Source of the DNA: Desertivirga brevis
Lineage (GTDB): Bacteria; Bacteroidota; Bacteroidia; Sphingobacteriales; Sphingobacteriaceae
Direction: 5' to 3'
DNA length: 64,000 nt
Assembly: GCF_017355835.1 (NCBI RefSeq)
Contig: NZ_JAFEWF010000017.1
Span: 6,300-70,299 of the forward strand
Both the position numbers and the translations under genes were made by a program. The first letter of the stretch is position 1; each line of letters begins with the position of its first letter. The notes under the pieces were generated by a model, which worked only from the letters and a program-made list of their open reading frames with translations, was not told the origin of the DNA and did not search any database. This document shows, one piece after another, positions 1-7,206 of the stretch.

Positions 1-48
1 GAAAACGAGGAAAAAAAACAGTGCTATGTAAGATATTCCGTAGATCAT
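1..48 (-). CDS. Start of a sodium:solute symporter (partial)
   Basis: Only the first 16 codons are inside the window (MIYGISYIALFFFLVF, reading leftwards from the ATG at 48). They encode the start of a hydrophobic helix. The ATG overlaps the stop codon of the DUF485 gene in an ATGA arrangement, with a strong GGAGGAG ribosome-binding site 5 bases upstream, so the two genes are translationally coupled. DUF485 genes typically precede acetate permease-like (ActP, SSS family) symporters, and that is the basis of the family call; the fragment itself is too short to prove it. Confidence 0.5.
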   Translation of the reverse strand, partial: MIYGISYIALFFFLVF

Positions 49-326
49 GACTTCTCCTCCTTATTTAATTCGTCCTCGTATCTCGAGCAGAAATTATTAT
101 ACAAGATACCCAGTATTACAGCGAATAAAATGAGGCCGATACCATAAAAAAGAGCGAGGTTCAAACCTGCTATTACTTCTTTACTTAGAAGTTCATAGTT
201 TAAAACTCCGATGGCGACAAACCCAGCGTAAAAAAACAGGTAGAGGAAGAAAAACCGGACACCCAGTTTTGCCTTCTTTTTTGAGGCATTGTCAACGCCC
301 AGTTCTACAGCAGGTCCATGATGCAT
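45..326 (-). CDS. DUF485 family inner-membrane protein
   Basis: This 93-residue protein has two predicted membrane helices (about residues 24-45 and 56-77) and a charged C-terminus. The pattern of a short polar N-terminus, an RFFFLYLFFYAGFVAIG helix and a second helix is that of DUF485 (YjcH-like) proteins. These are small partners encoded with sodium:solute symporters for acetate or other monocarboxylates. The downstream ATGA overlap with a gene starting with a membrane segment agrees with this. The biochemical role of DUF485 is not known. No clear TAnnTTTG element was found upstream on the minus strand. Confidence 0.7.
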   Translation of the reverse strand: MHHGPAVELGVDNASKKKAKLGVRFFFLYLFFYAGFVAIGVLNYELLSKEVIAGLNLALFYGIGLILFAVILGILYNNFCSRYEDELNKEEKS

Positions 327-370
327 ATAGATTTCAATTTTGCGGTTAGTACTATAATATAGGTTACAAA

Positions 371-404
371 TGCAGAAGATAGAAAGGGAAGCCCTATCTT
401 TGCA
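371..404 (+). promoter_or_regulatory. Hairpin containing a -7-like TATCTTTG element
   Basis: Positions 371-404 form an imperfect inverted repeat: TGCAgAAGATAG...GGG pairs with CCCTATCTTTGCA around an AAG loop, with small bulges. The right arm contains TATCTTTG (395-402), a perfect match to the Bacteroidota -7 consensus TAnnTTTG. It may be a distal promoter for rpmB, about 200 bases upstream of it. No -33 TTG was found at the right distance, so the assignment is weak. Confidence 0.3.
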
Positions 405-521
405 TTACATATTTCTCAGGGGCTTAAATTATAAATTTTTATCCTAAAGAAAAGTTAAATTCCTAAAATTTATCCTGCTTCATCCTGCTATATCCTCCCT
501 TTAGAAATAAATAAAATAATA

Positions 522-552
522 TTGCATTTTTAGTTTTTTCTCCTGATATTTG
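522..552 (+). promoter_or_regulatory. Promoter of the rpmB-rpmG-DUF4295 operon
   Basis: TTG at 522-524 and GATATTTG at 545-552 are separated by 20 bases. The second box matches TAnnTTTG at all but its first base. The spacing fits the Bacteroidota primary sigma factor promoter, and the rpmB start codon lies 50 bases downstream. Inference from motif only. Confidence 0.5.
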
Positions 553-602
553 CAAACTCTTTAAGAGACTGATATTTATACAACAAGATACACTACATAG
601 TC

Positions 603-836
603 ATGTCGAGAATTTGTGATTTAACTGGGAAAGCGCCAATGAACGGTCACAACGTTTCTAACTCAAACGTTAAGACTAAGCGCAAATTTTATCCTAACCT
701 TCAGGTAAAGAAATTTTACATCCCTGAGGAAAACCGTTGGATTACTCTGAAAGTTTCTACTTCAGCAGTAAAAACCATCAATAAAAACGGTATTAGTGCT
801 GTAATTAGTAAATTCCTTAAAAAAGGATACGTTTAA
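603..836 (+). CDS. rpmB: 50S ribosomal protein L28
   Basis: The 77-residue product is a full-length L28 protein of the large ribosomal subunit. The N-terminal [21 protein letters not shown] is the family signature, where CDLTGK...GN/HNVSHS is conserved, followed by KRKFYPNLQ. It is the first gene of a compact group with rpmG (20 bases later) and a DUF4295 gene, an order that is standard in Bacteroidota and leads on to ftsY. The start follows directly from the signature at the N-terminus. Confidence 0.97.
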   Translation: MSRICDLTGKAPMNGHNVSNSNVKTKRKFYPNLQVKKFYIPEENRWITLKVSTSAVKTINKNGISAVISKFLKKGYV

Positions 837-856
837 TTCTTTAAAAGAAACATAAA

Positions 857-1039
857 ATGGCAAAGAAAGGTAACAGAGTTCAGGTGATTTTAGAATGCAC
901 TGAACAAAAAGAAAGTGGCGTACCTGGGATGTCTCGTTATATCTCTACAAAAAACAAAAAGAACACTACTGAGCGTTTAGAGTTGAAAAAATTCAACCCT
1001 TTCCTTAAGAAAGTAACAATTCACAAAGAAATTAAATAA
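857..1039 (+). CDS. rpmG: 50S ribosomal protein L33
   Basis: The 60-residue product matches L33: [20 protein letters not shown], then [27 protein letters not shown]. This is the zinc-free (C-minus) form, since the two CxxC pairs of zinc-binding L33 proteins are absent and only one cysteine (in LECTE) remains. It lies 20 bases after rpmB and is almost certainly co-transcribed with it. A repeat-rich spacer of about 80 bases separates it from the DUF4295 gene. Confidence 0.97.
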   Translation: MAKKGNRVQVILECTEQKESGVPGMSRYISTKNKKNTTERLELKKFNPFLKKVTIHKEIK

Positions 1040-1048
1040 TTAAGGATA

Positions 1049-1110
1049 GAATGAATGAATGACAGAAGAATAAAAAATTCACTCGGTCACTCATTCATCA
1101 TTCAATCATT
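1049..1110. repeat. ATGA-unit inverted repeat between rpmG and DUF4295 gene
   Basis: The left arm GAATGAATGAATGAC (1049-1063) is made of ATGA units. The right arm GTCACTCATTCATCATTC (1086-1103) is made of their reverse complement. The two arms can fold into a hairpin in the transcript. A related but longer element lies between murG and ftsW (30550-30652), and both begin with GATAGAATGA. It sits inside a ribosomal protein operon. Confidence 0.7.
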
Positions 1111-1118
1111 ATAAAAAG

Positions 1119-1280
1119 ATGGCAAAGAAAGTAGTTGCAACCCTAAAAACTGGTAAAGGTAAAGAATACTCTAAAGTAATTACCATGGTGAAATCACCTA
1201 AAACCGGCGCTTACTCTTTTAAAGAAATCATTGTTCATAACGACCACGTTAAAGACGCAATTGCTGATTCAAAAGCTTAA
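1119..1280 (+). CDS. DUF4295 family small basic protein
   Basis: A 53-residue lysine-rich protein starting MAKKVVATLKTGKGKEYSKV and continuing with IKSPKTGAYSF-like residues (MVKSPKTGAYSFKEIIV). This is the DUF4295 family, found in Bacteroidota immediately after rpmB and rpmG. The size, basic charge and position suggest a ribosome-associated protein, but the function is unknown. It is followed 36 bases later by an intrinsic terminator, which marks the end of the ribosomal transcription unit before ftsY. Confidence 0.88.
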   Translation: MAKKVVATLKTGKGKEYSKVITMVKSPKTGAYSFKEIIVHNDHVKDAIADSKA

Positions 1281-1316
1281 TAAGCTCAGTAGTTAAAATT
1301 CTTTAAAAAAACATAA

Positions 1317-1350
1317 AGCCGTCCCGATAAATATCAGGAAGGCTTTTTTT
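1317..1350 (+). terminator. Intrinsic terminator after the rpmB operon
   Basis: A 12-bp stem with two mismatches (AGCCGTCCCGAT pairs with ATCAGGAAGGCT, loop AAAT) is followed by seven T residues. It lies between the DUF4295 gene and ftsY and is oriented for the plus-strand operon. Confidence 0.8.
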
Positions 1351-1558
1351 ATGAAAGTTTAATTTGTTTCTATTGAGGCTATTAATTGTTTTCAAAGGCC
1401 TCAAGGAGTCGCTTCGCTAAGTTTTAATATCCATAAAGGACCTGCTAATGTGTTCCCTATTTTAGCAGAAATCTTCTTTGCGGTTTTTTTGTATAACTGA
1501 TAGCGAGTTAGAATAGTTATATTGCGCTGTAAACATCTATATTCTGCATATATAAGCA

Positions 1559-2521
1559 ATGGGATTATTTGATTTTTTCAAAAAGAAAGAAACACCGAAG
1601 GAAGAACAGGAAGCTCTGGACAAAGGGCTTGAGAAAACTAAAGAAGGACTTTTTTCAAAGCTCACCAAGGCAGTAATTGGCAAATCAACAGTTGATGAGG
1701 ATGTGCTGGATGAACTGGAAGAGATACTTGTGACTTCAGATGTTGGTGTTACCACTACTTTGAAAATCATTGAGCGCATTGAAGAGCGTGTGGCCAGGGA
1801 TAAATATGTAAGTACTTCTGAACTTAATGGGATACTGAGAGAGGAAATTCAGAACCTCTTGTCAGAAAATAACAGTAACGATTTCCAAAGCTTCGAATAT
1901 GGCCATCATAAGCCTTATGTAATTATGGTTGTTGGCGTAAACGGAGTTGGTAAAACTACGACCATTGGTAAGCTGGCACACAAATTAAAACAGGCAGGAA
2001 ATAAGGTAGTACTTGGAGCTGCAGATACCTTCAGAGCTGCTGCAGTTGACCAGCTGAAACTTTGGGGAGAACGTGTAGATGTGCGCGTTGTGGCACAGCC
2101 GATGGGATCAGATCCGGCTTCAGTTGCTTTTGATACTCTTCAATCAGCTGTGGCTAATGGAGAAGATGTTGCTATAATTGATACAGCTGGCCGGTTACAT
2201 AATAAGGTAGCCTTGATGAACGAGCTTACAAAGATCAAAAATGTAATGCAAAAAGTTGTTCCTGGTGCCCCTCATGAAATCTTGTTGGTGCTGGATGCCT
2301 CCACTGGGCAGAATGCAATTGAGCAGTGCAAACAATTTACGCAGGCAACTGACGTCAATGCGCTTGCATTAACCAAACTGGATGGAACAGCAAAAGGCGG
2401 TGTGGTAATTGGAATTTCAGATCAGTTCAAAATTCCGGTTAAATACATTGGAGTAGGAGAAGCCATGAACGATTTGCAGCTGTTCAATAAGAAAGACTTT
2501 GTAGAGTCGTTATTTAAGTAG
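1559..2521 (+). CDS. ftsY: Signal recognition particle receptor FtsY
   Basis: FtsY is the membrane-bound SRP receptor GTPase that docks ribosomes translating membrane proteins. The 320-residue protein has a short N-terminus (MGLFDFFKKK, a possible amphipathic membrane anchor), the N-domain helical bundle to about residue 105, and the G domain. The G1 loop GVNGVGKT is at 126-133, DTFRAAAVDQLK follows at about 157-168, DTAGR is the G3 motif and TKLDGTAKGG the G4/G5 region. It lacks the long acidic A domain of the E. coli protein, as is usual in Bacteroidota. It follows the rpmB group and normally precedes rimO, but here a toxin-antitoxin pair lies between them. Confidence 0.97.
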   Translation: MGLFDFFKKKETPKEEQEALDKGLEKTKEGLFSKLTKAVIGKSTVDEDVLDELEEILVTSDVGVTTTLKIIERIEERVARDKYVSTSELNGILREEIQNLLSENNSNDFQSFEYGHHKPYVIMVVGVNGVGKTTTIGKLAHKLKQAGNKVVLGAADTFRAAAVDQLKLWGERVDVRVVAQPMGSDPASVAFDTLQSAVANGEDVAIIDTAGRLHNKVALMNELTKIKNVMQKVVPGAPHEILLVLDASTGQNAIEQCKQFTQATDVNALALTKLDGTAKGGVVIGISDQFKIPVKYIGVGEAMNDLQLFNKKDFVESLFK

Positions 2522-2540
2522 GTTTTACTTATTTTTAGTT

Positions 2541-2753
2541 ATGGCTAGTATCATTATACATACTACTAATGACCAGGACATTTCTCTTTTGCAAGAGCTT
2601 GCGACCAAAATGGGCTTTAAATCTCAAGTTCTAGATAATGAAGCAAAAGAAGAATTAGTTATTGCACAAGCGATCGAAGAAAATGATCCCGCTGACCATC
2701 TTCAGTTTAACGAGGCACTTGAGTATTATAAAGGTCTTGATAAGGCTCGATAA
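2541..2753 (+). CDS. Probable type II antitoxin of a RelE/ParE system
   Basis: The 70-residue protein has a short beta-strand start (MASIIIHTTNDQDISLLQELATKMGF), an acidic middle and a helical acidic C-terminus ending in YYKGLDKAR. It shows no clear DNA-binding signature that I can name. The call rests on size, acidity and its 1-base overlap (TAATG) with a downstream RelE/ParE-like toxin gene. It starts 19 bases after the ftsY stop, so the pair has been placed inside the usually adjacent ftsY-rimO pair. The antitoxin reading frame is intact. Confidence 0.65.
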   Translation: MASIIIHTTNDQDISLLQELATKMGFKSQVLDNEAKEELVIAQAIEENDPADHLQFNEALEYYKGLDKAR

Positions 2754-3018
2754 TGAATGCTCATTACAATAAGGTTTTCCTGAAAGAACTTGCCGCAGTG
2801 CCTTCTAAGGTCAGAGCCAAAATTGAAAAACTTGTTTTTGAGGATATAAAGGGGCTTAGTCAACTACATGATATACCCTCCTTAAAAAAGCTCTCGGGTT
2901 TTAACAATTTCTATCGAATATGGGTCGGAGATTATCGGCTTGGAATTAGATAGTTGGCGACGATATTTTTTTCGAAAGAGTTTTACACAGAAAAGAGATT
3001 TACAAGCGCTTTCCCTGA
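2753..3018 (+). pseudogene. RelE/ParE-family toxin, frameshifted
   Basis: The first 66 codons encode a RelE/ParE fold: helical KVFLKELAAVPSKVRAKIEKLVFED, then LKKLSGFNNFYRIWVGDYRLGIR, after which TAG (2951-2953) stops translation. From 2959, in the frame shifted by one base, DDIFFERVLHRKEIYKRFP follows up to a TGA at 3016-3018. That is the normal end of this family (final strand plus HRKEIYKRFP). One missing base near 2951-2958 would restore a product reading LGIRLVGDDIFFERV. The toxin is therefore probably inactive, unless the shift is a sequencing error. Confidence 0.75.
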
Positions 3019-3074
3019 AACATTTTATTTAGCATACCTTATAACGTCTGAACAGATGTTTATCATATTCATTC

Positions 3075-4403
3075 ATGAAAACTAAGAAAACAATATCCAC
3101 TATAAGTAAACCGAGAGTAAATGTTATTACACTGGGTTGTTCTAAAAACGTTTACGACTCGGAAGTTCTTATGGGGCAACTGAAAGGTAACGCAATGGAC
3201 GTAGTGCACGAGGCTGAAAAAGTGGGTAAAGATGATATTGTTGTAATTAATACCTGTGGCTTTATTGACAATGCAAAGCAGGAATCAATAGACACTATTT
3301 TACAATACAGCGAACTTAAGGAAAAAGGTAAGGTTGGAAAGGTGATTGTTACCGGTTGCCTTTCCGAAAGGTATAAACCTGAACTAGAGGCTGAAATAAC
3401 GAACGTAGATGCGTACTTCGGTACGAACGACCTTCAGAATATCCTTTCCAGTTTAGGTGCTGATTACAAGTACGAATTAATCGGAGAGCGACTATTAACT
3501 ACTCCATCCCATTTCGCGTACTTTAAGATTGCCGAAGGCTGTAACCGCCCATGTTCATTCTGCGCCATTCCTTTGATGCGTGGCAAGCACTTATCGAAGC
3601 CGATTGAGGAACTTGTAAAAGAAGCTCAGGGTTTAGTTCGTAATGGAACAAAGGAACTTATTTTGATTGCTCAGGATTTAACTTATTACGGCCTTGATCT
3701 ATATGGTAAGCGTCGTCTTGATGATCTTCTACGTAACCTTTCTGACGTAAATGGGGTAGAGTGGATCCGTTTGCAATATGCTTACCCTTCAGGGTTCCCT
3801 ATGGAGATCCTCGATGTAATGAACGAGCGTGAGAACATCTGTAATTATTTAGATATGCCATTACAGCATATCTCTGATAATATGCTAAAATCCATGCGCC
3901 GCGGGATCACGAAGCAAAAGACTACTGATCTCGTTAATGAGATCCGGGATAAAGTGCCAAATATCGCTTTGAGAACGACCTTGATCTGCGGATACCCTGG
4001 CGAGACAGAGCAAGACTTCCAGGAGATGAAACAATGGGTTGAGGAAACAAAGTTTGACCGCCTGGGATGTTTCACCTATTCTCATGAAGAAAAAACACAT
4101 GCTCACACATTAGAGGATAATGTTCCTCAGGAAGTGAAAGAGCGACGTGTTGAGGAAATAATGGAAGTTCAACAAGGAATTTCCTTTGATATAAATCAGG
4201 AAAAAGTTGGCAAAACATTTAAGGTTTTAATTGACAAAAAAGAAGGTGATTACTTCGTTGGCCGGACAGAGTTTGACTCTCCAGAGGTTGATAATGAGGT
4301 GCTTCTTCATGCAAGTTCTAATTATTCTACCGTAGGAAGCTTTGTAAATGCAAAGATTGAACGGGCGGAAGATTTCGACCTGTATGGACAAATTGTCAAA
4401 TAA
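3075..4403 (+). CDS. rimO: Ribosomal protein S12 methylthiotransferase RimO
   Basis: RimO is a radical SAM enzyme that adds a methylthio group to a conserved aspartate of ribosomal protein S12. The 442-residue protein has the N-terminal UPF0004 domain with three cluster cysteines (C22, C61, C95), the radical SAM motif CNRPCSFC (C156, C160, C163), the TIM-barrel core (RTTLICGYPGETEQDF) and a C-terminal TRAM domain from about residue 370. The motif context (GCSKNVYDSE) separates it from MiaB. It is the usual partner of ftsY in Bacteroidota. A weak hairpin follows its stop. Confidence 0.96.
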   Translation: MKTKKTISTISKPRVNVITLGCSKNVYDSEVLMGQLKGNAMDVVHEAEKVGKDDIVVINTCGFIDNAKQESIDTILQYSELKEKGKVGKVIVTGCLSERYKPELEAEITNVDAYFGTNDLQNILSSLGADYKYELIGERLLTTPSHFAYFKIAEGCNRPCSFCAIPLMRGKHLSKPIEELVKEAQGLVRNGTKELILIAQDLTYYGLDLYGKRRLDDLLRNLSDVNGVEWIRLQYAYPSGFPMEILDVMNERENICNYLDMPLQHISDNMLKSMRRGITKQKTTDLVNEIRDKVPNIALRTTLICGYPGETEQDFQEMKQWVEETKFDRLGCFTYSHEEKTHAHTLEDNVPQEVKERRVEEIMEVQQGISFDINQEKVGKTFKVLIDKKEGDYFVGRTEFDSPEVDNEVLLHASSNYSTVGSFVNAKIERAEDFDLYGQIVK

Positions 4404-4413
4404 TAAAAGGACA

Positions 4414-4438
4414 AAGGGGAATGTTTTAAATTCCCCTT
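4414..4438 (+). terminator. Hairpin between rimO and bshC
   Basis: AAGGGGAAT pairs perfectly with ATTCCCCTT around a 7-base loop. The following sequence ATTTTAG is only a short T-tract, and bshC starts 15 bases later, so it may attenuate rather than end transcription. Confidence 0.5.
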
Positions 4439-4452
4439 ATTTTAGTCCATTC

Positions 4453-6045
4453 ATGAAAGCCACTTATATAAATTACAGCGATACTAAAAGCTTCTCTCCT
4501 ACTATATTAAGCTACCTGGCACATGACCCTAACCTGAATCCTTTCATCTCATACTTTCCTACGCTTGATAACTTTGGAAAACTGTTGCATGAAAGAAAAG
4601 TAGGTGCAGACAGAACGATCTTAGTTGAAACACTGTTGAATCAATATTCCAGGTTGAAAACCACCCTTTCGGCTGCTGTTCAAAAAAATATAGAACTACT
4701 ACGAGACGAAAAGACGTTCACAGTAACAACAGGTCATCAGCTTAACATCTTCACCGGACCATTATATTTCATTTATAAGATTGTAACGGCGATAAATCTT
4801 GCTAAAGAGCTCAAGCTTGCTTATCCTGATAAAGATTTTGTACCTGTTTACTGGATGGCTTCAGAAGATCATGACTTTGCGGAAATTAATCATACAAGCC
4901 TTCTCGGAAGAAAGATAAGTTGGGATAGTGAAGTATCAGGAGCAACCGGAAAAGTTGATCCCTCTACGATAAGGGAGGCGCTAAGAGAATATCAACAGGT
5001 ACTTGGGGTTTCTGATAATTCTGCGAAGCTATCTGCTATAATTGAGCAGGCATACTTGCACCATAACACCCTGGCCGACGCTACGAGGTACCTTGTCAAT
5101 GCTTTATTCGAGAGTTACGGGCTTCTGGTAGTTGACGCAGATGAGAAATTATTAAAGCAACAGTTTGCCTCTATCATGGAGGAAGATATTATTAATCAAA
5201 GAAGCTTTAGCTTAATAAACCAGACTAGTTCAAACTTGGCTCAGGCAGGTTTTAACACTCAGGTTAATGCCCGTGAGATAAATTTCTTCTATATGATAGA
5301 AGGTGTTCGTGAACGGATAGTATTCGAGAACGGAAAATATTATGTTTTGAACACGGAGTTAAAGTTCTCTAAAGAAGAACTTCAACAGGAAATAAAAGCC
5401 TACCCTGAGCGGTTCAGCCCTAATGTAATAATGCGGCCTTTGTACCAGGAAGTGATACTACCCAATCTAGCTTATATAGGTGGAGGGGCTGAAATAGTAT
5501 ACTGGCTGCAACTGAAATCTAACTTTGATTTTTATAAGATCGATTTTCCTATACTTCTTCTAAGAAACTCTGCGCTGATCACCCACGAAGAGTTTACTAA
5601 CAAACTTTGCCGTCTTCAAATCTGTCATAAAGACATTTTTAGACCTGCAGAAGAATTGAAAAAGGAATGGGTCATAAACCACTCCAATCATACTTTAAAC
5701 CTTTCAGCGGAATGGGTAGAGTTGAATTCTATTTTTGAAAAGATAAAACTTCGTACTTATAAAATAGATCCTACTTTAAGTCCCAGCACTGAAGCTGTAA
5801 AGGTTCGGTTGCAGAAAGCGATCAATAATCTTGAAAAGAAGATGATTAAGGCCGACGTTCGCAATCATGATGAAATACTTGAAAAGATCGATAGCCTTAG
5901 AAGCAAATACTTCCCGGGGAATGGTCTACAAGAACGGATTGAAAATTTTGCTTGCTTCTACATCAAACATGGCGACGGTTTTATTGAAGAATTAGTTCGT
6001 CATTTTAAACCTCTCGACTTCAAGTTCACTATTCTTGAACCTTAA
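4453..6045 (+). CDS. bshC: Bacillithiol biosynthesis cysteine-adding enzyme BshC
   Basis: BshC attaches cysteine to glucosaminyl malate to make bacillithiol, the main low-molecular-weight thiol of many Firmicutes and Bacteroidota. The 530-residue product shows the family features TTGHQLNIFTGPLYFIYK and MASEDHDFAEINH, then a C-terminal coiled-coil region (KVRLQKAINNLEKKMIKADV) of the usual BshC type. The reading frame is open further upstream into rimO. The ATG at 4453, giving MKATYINYSDT, is chosen because it lies outside rimO and gives the family's usual length. It sits 2 bases before the next gene. Confidence 0.92.
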   Translation: MKATYINYSDTKSFSPTILSYLAHDPNLNPFISYFPTLDNFGKLLHERKVGADRTILVETLLNQYSRLKTTLSAAVQKNIELLRDEKTFTVTTGHQLNIFTGPLYFIYKIVTAINLAKELKLAYPDKDFVPVYWMASEDHDFAEINHTSLLGRKISWDSEVSGATGKVDPSTIREALREYQQVLGVSDNSAKLSAIIEQAYLHHNTLADATRYLVNALFESYGLLVVDADEKLLKQQFASIMEEDIINQRSFSLINQTSSNLAQAGFNTQVNAREINFFYMIEGVRERIVFENGKYYVLNTELKFSKEELQQEIKAYPERFSPNVIMRPLYQEVILPNLAYIGGGAEIVYWLQLKSNFDFYKIDFPILLLRNSALITHEEFTNKLCRLQICHKDIFRPAEELKKEWVINHSNHTLNLSAEWVELNSIFEKIKLRTYKIDPTLSPSTEAVKVRLQKAINNLEKKMIKADVRNHDEILEKIDSLRSKYFPGNGLQERIENFACFYIKHGDGFIEELVRHFKPLDFKFTILEP

Positions 6046-6047
6046 AT

Positions 6048-7148
6048 ATGAACTCTATTATTTTTCAGGAAGACAAACTGCGAAAATTTACAGAAGCAGT
6101 TTTTGAGAAAATAGGCTGTTCTGCCGAACATTCATCACTGGCAGCAGATGTACTACTAGCATCGGATTTGCGAGGGATAGACTCTCACGGAGTGGCGCGT
6201 TTAAGCGGATATGTACGCCTATACCAAAAGGGAAGAATTAATCCTAACCCTAATATTACCATAGCCCACGAGACAGCAACAACAGCAACAGTGGATGGAG
6301 ATGGCGGACTTGGCCTGGTTGTAGCTCCTTTCGCAATGAAGCTAGCGATAGAAAAGGCCGAGACATACGGTTCGGGTTGGGTATCTGTAAGGAATTCCAA
6401 TCACTTCGGTATTGCTGGTTACCATGCACTGGAGGCCGTTAAAAAAGACATGATTGGTTTTGCAATGACCAACGCAAGTCCTTTAGTTGCTCCTACATTT
6501 ACAACGGAAAGGCTTTTAGGAACAAATCCAATGTGTTATGCATTCCCAGCAGGAAAACACGAACCAGTAGTGGTTGATATGGCCACAGCAGCTGCAGCAA
6601 ACGGAAAGTTGGAAATTGCACAAAGAGCAGGAAAACCAATTCCTGAAGGCTGGGTTCAAACGCAGACCGGAGAAAACACAACAGACGCACATGCTTTGAA
6701 AACAGGTGGCTCTTTATTAACGCTTGGTAGCGATAGAGACCATGGCAGTCATAAAGGCTTTGGACTAAGTGCAACAGTAGATATATTATCTGCAGTTCTT
6801 TCCGGTGCCAATTATGGGCCTTGGGTTCCTCCTTTTGTCGCGTTTCTAGACCCTCTTCCAGATTTACCGGGACAAGGTATAGGACATTTTCTGGGAGCTA
6901 TGCGGGTTGACGGGTTTAGACCAATAGAAGAGTTTAAAGCCCATATGGATAACTGGATTGAACGCTTCAAGTCAGCTAAGCCTATTGATGCTGCGCAGCC
7001 TGTTATTATTCCGGGGGAACCAGAATCGGAAGCAGAAAGAGAAAGGAAGATAAGCGGTATACCATTGGTAGAACCGGTAGTGAGAGATCTGGATGAGCTA
7101 GCAGTAAGTTTGGGAATAGCTGCCTTGTCAGAATTTAAGACTGTATAA
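6048..7148 (+). CDS. Malate/L-lactate dehydrogenase family (Ldh2) oxidoreductase
   Basis: The 366-residue protein belongs to the Ldh2/YlbC family of NAD(P)-dependent 2-hydroxyacid dehydrogenases, unrelated to classical malate dehydrogenase. Recognisable motifs are RGIDSHGVARL (about 41-51), VRNSNHFGIAGYHAL (about 110-124, with the catalytic histidine), MTNASPLVAP and GSHKGFGLS. Members oxidise malate, lactate, ureidoglycolate or similar compounds, and the substrate cannot be told from sequence. It begins 2 bases after bshC and ends the transcription unit at a strong bidirectional terminator. Bacillithiol synthesis starts from malate, but a functional link is only a speculation. Confidence 0.85.
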   Translation: MNSIIFQEDKLRKFTEAVFEKIGCSAEHSSLAADVLLASDLRGIDSHGVARLSGYVRLYQKGRINPNPNITIAHETATTATVDGDGGLGLVVAPFAMKLAIEKAETYGSGWVSVRNSNHFGIAGYHALEAVKKDMIGFAMTNASPLVAPTFTTERLLGTNPMCYAFPAGKHEPVVVDMATAAAANGKLEIAQRAGKPIPEGWVQTQTGENTTDAHALKTGGSLLTLGSDRDHGSHKGFGLSATVDILSAVLSGANYGPWVPPFVAFLDPLPDLPGQGIGHFLGAMRVDGFRPIEEFKAHMDNWIERFKSAKPIDAAQPVIIPGEPESEAERERKISGIPLVEPVVRDLDELAVSLGIAALSEFKTV

Positions 7149-7160
7149 AATAAATAGTAT

Positions 7161-7201
7161 AAAACTAAAAAAGCTCCTCGTTAAGGAGCTTTTTTAGTTT
7201 T
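7161..7201. terminator. Bidirectional terminator between Ldh2 gene and glgB
   Basis: A long perfect stem (AAAACTAAAAAAGCTCCT with AAGGAGCTTTTTTAGTTTT, loop CGTT) has A and T runs on both sides. It serves the convergent Ldh2 and glgB genes. Confidence 0.9.
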
Positions 7202-7206
7202 ATGGA

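Noticed and set aside
4348..4452. Upstream extension of bshC into rimO
   Set aside because: The extra 35 residues overlap the rimO coding end and show no BshC similarity; the ATG at 4453 gives the normal family length.
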